DNA of 64,000 nt from Artocarpus heterophyllus (Eukaryota; Streptophyta; Magnoliopsida; Rosales; Moraceae): NCBI GenBank assembly GCA_025403435.1, contig CM046354.1, positions 35,677,533 through 35,741,532 on the forward strand. Direction: 5' to 3'. Position numbers and translations under genes: made by a program. Numbering within the stretch: the first letter of the stretch is position 1; each line of letters starts with the position of its first letter. The notes under the pieces are model-generated. The model saw nothing but the letters and a program-made list of their open reading frames with translations, had not been told where the DNA came from and did not search any database. This document shows, piece after piece, positions 57,901 through 64,000 of this stretch.

Positions 57901-58960
57901 ACATATACCTCTTGGGTTGACGCTCGATCGTCCCACTATGTCAAAGCTCCCTAGGTTGTTGTTTGATTGGTTTTCCTACATTGATTGGATTATTTTCAAC
58001 TAGAGCCTCTAGAGTGATCGAATTACTCACCAACTCCTCGAATACCACTTTACTACAAGGCTTAAAGTCATTCATTTAACTTTCTCAAGGAAAGTTGCAT
58101 TCGTTGAAACCACTACTTTATTTTCTTTTAGGTTATAGAAATAACCCTCTTTAGTCCCTTTTGGTTATCCTACAAATCTAACTTGTTCGCTTCCTTGTAC
58201 AGGACATGAGCTGGCCATCCTTATATGCAAATATGGTTTAAGGATGTCTTCCTACCCATCCACAACTTGTGAGGAGTTTTAGGAACTGATTTTGAGGGCA
58301 CATTGTTTAAAAGATAACATGCAGTTCATAGTGCATATCCCCAAAAGGATAAAGGCAATGTCAAATAACTCATCATGGACCTAACCATGTCCAACAAAGT
58401 TCTATTTCTTCTCTCAGCCATGCCATTCTATTGTGAAGTACCTGACACAGTCAAATCGGATAAGATCCCATTCTCTGATAAATGTCCCAAGAACTCATTG
58501 GAGAGGTATTCTCCATCTCGATTAGATCAAAGTGCCTTTTTGGGTTTACATAATTGCTTATTCGCTTCAGCCTAAAACTCCTTGATCCATTAGGTAGACA
58601 TACCTATTTTTTGAGTAATCATCAATAAAAGTGATGAAGTACTCATACCCTCCATGTGCCTTGATGTTATGGGACCATAAACATTACTATGTACAAGTTT
58701 TGGAACCCCTTCAGCTCGATTGCCCTTAGACCTGAATGGGCTTTTGGTCATTTTGCCCTCCAAACAAGATTCACATTGCGGTATAGATTCCACCTCTAAG
58801 TGACCTAAGGGTCTATCCCTTACCAACCTTTGTATCCTAATTAGGCTAATATGACCTAATCACAAATGCCAACGACAAGTATTATTAGAGTGAAAAATTT
58901 TAAGTCTTTTAGAGTTATCATTAATCTCAGTGTTTAGTAGTGAGTCCATATTCGATTTGA
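57901..58960 (-). pseudogene. Element B4 integrase (first catalytic Asp is Asn)
   Basis: Open piece 58590-58826 has CESCLEGKMTK and then HSNVYGP; A1, B2 and C read HSDVCGP, so the first catalytic Asp is Asn. The AERRNRT motif with Glu survives in another frame near 58415, followed by SFWGYALRTACYLLNNVPSK. Many stops lie around it. The C-terminal part at 58070-58200 is in fragments. Confidence 0.8.
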
Positions 58961-59139
58961 TAAAATATATATTTTTTGGCATCCATTCATCATAGATAAA
59001 AAATTTATTTTTACAAATCATAAATTTATTATTAAAATAGACTGAATAAGAGTCCTTAAATAAACAAGCAACAGATATTAAATTCCTTTTGAGTGCTCAT
59101 GCCATAGACTTCTAATTTCCTAGAACACCTATAAAGAAA

Positions 59140-60039
59140 CACAAACATGATTAGTTGCTCTAGAATCTACGACCCAAGTGTTATTTGATTCCTCAACTAA
59201 ACAAGTTTCAATAATCAAAAGTTTGTACTACCTTCTTTAGATAGGAAGTCCTTGCAATTCTTTTTAATATGCCTAACTCTCCCACAGAAAAAGCACTTCA
59301 GCTTCTTTGGGTTCTTCTTTTTCTTCTTTTTATCCTTGCTTTTTTCTAGGATAAAAAATTTCCCATTCTTAGCTCTTTCCTTCTTTCCATTCCCTACGTT
59401 AGAATTGGAACCAAATGTAGCTGCCAAGTTTGCCTCACCACCAGCAAGAGTTTCCCTAATCAGATTTTCAAACTCCTGTAACTACTTCTTCAACTTAGTC
59501 AAGGTCGAATCCTGTCGATTGCTCAAGTTATATGAAGCTCTAAATGAGATAAACTCTTTAAATAGAGTGTCAAAGATCCATGACTCAACATCAATGTTTG
59601 CTCTATGGGTTTAGCCTCAATGAGGTAACCCATGACCAATATTATATGCTTTTTCACTATAGTCCCCGGTCTTTGTTTGCAGTTTAAGAGTTTCAAAAGA
59701 ACCCCTTATCGTTTCGTTAAGGCTTGGCCTCCAATCATGTCTTTAAGATTATCCAAGATCTACCGAGTAGTCTCATAATCTTTATGCTGAGCCTGTAGCA
59801 CATTAGTTATGCTAGCCATAATATATCAATAAGTCGATTGTCAGCTTCCTTCCAGCGATCATATGCTTGGACTTGCTTATTACTGGATTCCTAACTAGGT
59901 TCGGGAGGGCACGATGTTGTCAACACAAATTTTAGTTTCTCAAAGTAAATGATTATATTTAGGTTCCTTTTCAAATCATTATAATTCTTGCTAGTTAATA
60001 TTTTTTATCGAGTATTGATGAAAAAGCATTTTCAGACAT
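59140..60039 (-). pseudogene. Element B4 gag and protease (broken)
   Basis: The start codon at 60039-60037 matches the B3 gag start. The capsid-like part is full of stops. Piece 59427-59215 shows the Lys tract (KSKDKKKKKKNPKKLKC) and a complete CCHC knuckle CFFCGRVRHIKKNC, with Arg at the usual Gly. The protease site near 59165 reads VVDSRATNHV, so the active-site Gly is Arg. A 120-codon plus frame at 59252 is a shadow. Confidence 0.8.
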
Positions 60040-60258
60040 TTTAATCTACAATAAAGATCTATATAGTAGATATAAGCAAACATTCCACAACATTTTAGGT
60101 AGATAACACAAGCAAGCAAGCACACAATTGTGTTTATGTGTCAAAACTTTAAAAATATCACAACATTATAAAAATAATTCCTAGCTCAAAATTCAACAAG
60201 CCGTAGAGGGAGACTTACCAAATTAAATTTGGAACGTGAATCCCCTCTAAATAATATA
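60040..60258 (-). other. Partial leader of element B4
   Basis: Matches the gag-proximal leader of B3 read in reverse (AACAAGCCGTAGAGGGAG equates to a decayed copy of the CTCCCCTAGGAGCTTGTT segment). It is cut at 60258 by the LTR of B5. Confidence 0.75.
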
Positions 60259-62276
60259 TGTTAGACATATATGCCTTAAAGAGTAAAAATATAATATGTT
60301 TTTGGAGACATTTTTATCAATAAAGAGTTTATTTATTATTCATATACCAAATTGTTGTCCTTTTTACGTTCCCATTTGTTGAATGTATGATAAGCAAACA
60401 AAAGTCTAAGATTGTCAGTCTAAACCTTTGGAATCAGGCATATGATAGACAAATTATGCAGAAGACATGATTCTAAAGGTGACAGCCTAAAATATAAGAT
60501 CCACAATTGAGGGAATAAAGTTTGGCACTTTATTCATGCAAAGATTGTTATGTTGTCTATATCCCTAACGTGAGATGGTATGTCTTGGCCATCGGAGGTA
60601 GACTTCGTGAATAGAAATATTGGCACATTGTCATAGGTGACGATGTATTGGATTGGGACATAAAGTGTAATTGATTTAGAGTAATAATTATGTCTTGGCA
60701 AATTAATTCCCTTTAAGCAATCATATATGTTGTATCTTAATCTTGAGATAATAAAGGGCTCATTGTCTTGACTTATGTCTTTTGATGTACCAAAGGGTGA
60801 CATCCACATTTTTATGTTGGTACATATGCCGATACATTGGAAACATGACACTTGATAACGTAGATTTGTTATTCATAGATATGGAATCTATAGCTCTTTT
60901 TTAAGAGTCATTGATATACTCTTATATGCATTACCCTATAGTTAGAAAACTAGAGCGCTCAACCATTTGGATACATAGGTGTAACCAAGTGGTATACTAT
61001 CTTTGGATGGTAAGTTTTTCAATGGTGAGACAATGGAAGTAAGAGAAAAATAATTGGGAAGGTAAGATAAAATTTATCATTAAGCCAATTATGGATAATC
61101 CTATAGGGATATAATACATCATAATATGTCATGGAGATTTAGCTATTCAGGCTTCATAATTCTATATAGTTCAAGAGTGCAGCTCTAAGCTTTTAGTAGA
61201 GTAGCGTTAGAGTTGATAATTATGAAATGTATATTTGGGATACTGGGTTTCATAATTATCGAGAGCTTGAACATATAGGTCCATTAGGTCCCCTTTGCTA
61301 GCTTATAATAAATCCTGTGATGATATAGCATGCTTTTCTAATAAATTGGTGACTTATGTCAAATTATTAGATTGGCTAAAATTCACTAGGATTAGATAAT
61401 TTGTGTTTGTTTATCGGTTAAATTAATTTTGCAAAAAATTAATTCAAGATAAACTTGTTGAATTATCAAGATTAGATAATTCATGTCTGTTTATCAGTTG
61501 GATTAATTTTGAATAAATTAATTCAAAATAAACTTGCTGAATTATTAGGAATATTTGTTTTCTTAGATATTACCTAGATATGATTGCTTTAATCAGATAA
61601 CTTCTCTATTAGGTTATTTGAATTAAAACTAAGGCTCTATCCTAAGAATCTTAGGTGGGAAATAAAAGACTTGTAAAGATCATTTATCGCAAGTTCGATA
61701 GGCCAATATTTAGGTTCGGTCTACCGATAGAGTAAGTTCAGTAGGCCAATTTGCCAGTTCAGTCTGCCGATCGAATGATTTTTTATCACTTGTTTTTAGT
61801 CATGATTTTTATTAAATATTGATTTGATTTGAATACTTGAGGCCTTATCGGATAAGGACCAACTCCTGGGCCCAACCTTTATAAATAAAGAGTGAGACTC
61901 ATAAGTTATTTAGATCAATTGAGGAATCAAGAGTGAGCACTCTAGTCTGTGAGTCTCTGCAACTCCTTGAGAGCTATTGTTCACAAATCACAAACCTTGG
62001 TTCTTGGCTTCCTCAATTGGTTGGAAGGAGAGTCACCAGGGAAAAGCTATATGACGTGAGCCCATATGCACTCTGATTGTGGATAGAGAATAGCAAAGAA
62101 GACTAGTTAGTTGAGGCTCTTCTGTAACACCTTTCTCTTCACAAATTGCAAGAGCTTTTCGACAAACGAGATTAGTAAATCTGGTTAATTTATGCATATA
62201 GCGCATCAAACTTGTGTTTTGAAAAATACTCTGGCATAAAATTTTTTAAATTCCTCTACATACTACTTTTCTAACA
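60259..62276 (+). repeat. 5' LTR of element B5
   Basis: TGTTAGACATATATGCC to TTTTCTAACA, 2018 bp. It groups with B1 and B2 by its AGGCTCTATCCTAAGAATCT wording. The GC-rich motif array lies at about 61690-61770 and a TATA-like box TATAAATAA at 61880-61888. A 105-codon minus frame at 60534 lies where the same chance frames occur in other B LTRs. Confidence 0.9.
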
Positions 62277-62278
62277 AT

Positions 62279-62290
62279 TGGTATCAGAGC
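62279..62290 (+). promoter_or_regulatory. Primer-binding site of element B5 (perfect)
   Basis: TGGTATCAGAGC two bases after the LTR end, an exact match to the usual tRNA-iMet primer site. Confidence 0.92.
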
Positions 62291-63685
62291 TAGGTTTTTT
62301 ATATAAATTTGTAAGTTTATGATCATGCCACATGAATAAATTATGTGATCTTGATTTCTCCTCTGCTTGAACTTAATTTTTTTTTAGAGAGTTGGTGCTC
62401 TAAGGTTTCTACATATTTATATATTGTCATGAATTATATTATGAATTTTTATTTATTAATTATAGTTGATTAAATTTATTATTTAATTATTTATTAGTTA
62501 ATAAATTTATGCCGGTAATGGTTCCTTAAAGGTTAGAATATGTATCTAGGTTTTTCAAGCAATTAGATGGCATACTATCATCTCTATCTATGAAATTATT
62601 ATTTAATTTTAAATTTAAAAGAATTTTGTAATTAAATAATCATTCTAAGAAGACGAATCTAGAAGATGGATGATAGCATTCCATAGGTATTTCCTAAGTC
62701 TCTAATTTTATGTTTTTGAATTGTTGAAAATAAAATTGATAAATTACATTGAAAACTGGATTTTTCTAAAAAACGTGATTTGGTAGGCCGATGGTCATAG
62801 AACGATAGGCATGTTGAACCCTCAAGTTTGGCAGGCCGATGGTCGTAGAATGATAGGCCAAGCTTTCTAGTTTGGTAGGCCATCCGCGAGGTAGAAATCT
62901 GATGGCTTTGGCGGCAGGCCAATTTATCATGATGGCAGGCCGACCTATAAAGTTTGGCAGGCTAAAGGGTCATGACTAGCAGTCCGATCACATAGATTGG
63001 CATGCCGATAAAGAGCTGTAAATTTTTTTAAAAAGGTGTGTTTTTTAGGGCAATTTTAATTTTATTTTTGGGACAATTCTAAGAAACATTAAATTTGGAT
63101 ATGATCAAAAATATGGAATATTCAATCTATACGGAATTGAAGACTTAAAGATGGACATTACATGAAGAAGGATACAATTTAAAGATTCAAGGATAATGAA
63201 TTGATAATATGTTTCGATTATTCTCTTATAATCTTTATTTTTGTTTCTCTAGGATGGGACCATAATATTACGTTTATTTATTATCATTTTGCTTGTGGTT
63301 TTGCATGATTATTTTGCTTGTCTACATTATAATATGATTTGCTATGTATATTGATAATATGTCATATAGAATAGAGAGTGCCGCTCATTAAAAAATTGTT
63401 CATGCATGTTCTCAAAATAAAATCTTGATTTCAAAAGTTGAGTAAGAGAAGGTTGTCAAAGAGAGGACCTACAGCCTCTATTGTTGGTACATAGGTGGCA
63501 CATAATGGCTTGACCCTTCGGAAGGGACTTCATCATGTATCGGGTTGGATCTCCGATAGGATAAGATATTTTAGCATGATTTATGGTTGCACAACCCTCG
63601 GTGGTGATTATAAATCATGGATAAAATATTGAAGTGATAGTTATACACTCATGTTAATTTTATTATTGATCTCCTCTAGGAGCTC
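62291..63685 (+). other. 5' leader of element B5
   Basis: No credible ORF. GC-richer AGGCCGAT / GGCAGGCC units lie at about 62785-63010, more decayed than in B3. The CCCCTAGG octamers of B3 are altered here (CCCTTCGG, CCCTCGG, CCTCTAGG). Homology to the B3 leader stops at GAGCTC, where the next LTR begins. Confidence 0.7.
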
Positions 63686-64000
63686 TGTTTTGGAAAAAGA
63701 ATGCACAGTGGAATTTTAAAATTTTTACATTAGAGTATTTTCTAAAACACAAGTTTGACATGCTATATACATAAATTAACCAGTTCTTACGAACCTTTGT
63801 ATGCCGAAGAATTCTCGCAAAATGTGAAGAGAAGTAACATTTCAGAAGAGCCTCAACCAACTGGTCTTCTTTGCTATTCTCTATCCACAACTGGAGTGAG
63901 TGTGGGCTCACACATATAGCTCTTCCACTAGGTGAGTCTCCTTCCAACTAATCGAGAGAACCCAAAGCAAGTGTTTTTGATTTGTGAACAAAAGCTCTTA
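63686..64000 (-). repeat. Family B LTR, minus orientation, start only (element B6)
   Basis: TGTTTTGGAAAAAGAATGCAC opens the reversed LTR, and the rest (ACAAGTTTGACATGCTATA, then CAACTGGTCTTCTTTGC) matches the reversed ends of the other B LTRs, such as B4 at 54343 onward. It runs off the window. It could be a complete minus-strand element or a solo LTR. The 94-codon minus frame is chance. Confidence 0.85.

Larger units (their letters stand above)
54343..60258 (-). mobile_element. Family B copia element B4 (minus strand, interrupted in leader)
   Basis: 3' LTR 54343-56267, polypurine tract, RNase H, reverse transcriptase, integrase, protease and gag back to the start codon at 60039, and 219 bp of leader, then cut by forward element B5 at 60259. 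The 5' LTR should lie beyond the right window edge. The outer 5 bp (TAAGC, 54338-54342) cannot be compared. The interior shows many stops and lost catalytic residues. Confidence 0.88.
60259..63685 (+). mobile_element. Family B copia element B5, 5' end only (forward)
   Basis: A full 5' LTR (60259-62276), a perfect primer-binding site and about 1.4 kb of leader, then cut at 63685 by a minus-oriented B LTR. It sits in the leader of B4 in opposite orientation. Gag and pol, if present, lie beyond the window. No target duplication can be tested. Confidence 0.88.

Noticed and set aside
62279..62290. Possible tRNA-Met gene
   Set aside because: Only the 12-base primer-binding match is present, with no cloverleaf around it.

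Overview
The window is a transposable-element nest from a flowering plant (LTR Ty1/copia elements with tRNA-iMet-type primer sites, plant MULE and hAT remnants, plant LINE RNase H; very AT-rich). No intact host gene, tRNA, rRNA or CRISPR array was seen. The species cannot be told from the sequence. Every protein-coding stretch I can support belongs to a mobile element or to a gene carried by one, and nearly all are broken by stops or frameshifts. All joins, family assignments and alignments were made by eye.

Layout, left to right. (1) 1-7967: copia element A1 on the minus strand, with a left 3' LTR cut by the window edge and a 5' LTR cut on its outer side. (2) 7968-13062: an inverted, truncated LTR of a second copia family (B, LTRs of about 2 kb), then the 3' half of forward element B1 with a truncated 3' LTR. 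(3) 13063-13424: a coding remnant, perhaps hAT-like. (4) 13425-30838: forward element B2, split twice: by a solo B LTR (19351-21366, 5-bp duplication ACCTG) in its pol region, and by a second, internally deleted element B3 (22982-29437, near-perfect 5-bp duplication) in its 3' LTR. (5) 31769-32344: a 576-bp hAT-type non-autonomous element with an 8-bp target duplication.

(6) About 32440-50385: a Mutator-like element (MULE) of about 18 kb. From its right end a MuDR-type transposase gene runs leftwards. From its left end a second, intron-containing gene resembling plant DUF1985 proteins runs rightwards. The two converge on an array of GGTC/GACC repeats. This second gene is split by a complete 8.3-kb copia element C (35764-44091, minus strand), and the reading frame resumes across the insertion. 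(7) 50386-53620: AT-rich DNA with inverted repeats, no gene seen. (8) 53625-54342: RNase H tail of a LINE-like gene, cut by (9) element B4 (54343-60258, minus), itself interrupted in its leader by forward element B5 (60259-63685), which is cut by another minus-strand B LTR (63686-64000, running off the window).

The least ordinary features are the convergent two-gene MULE with its captured intron-bearing gene and GGTC array, and two kinds of structured cis sequence in the retroelements: GC-rich CGGCCTGCCGAT-type arrays in family B, present in the LTR and inverted in the leader, and a compact GC-rich hairpin cluster in the leader of element C.
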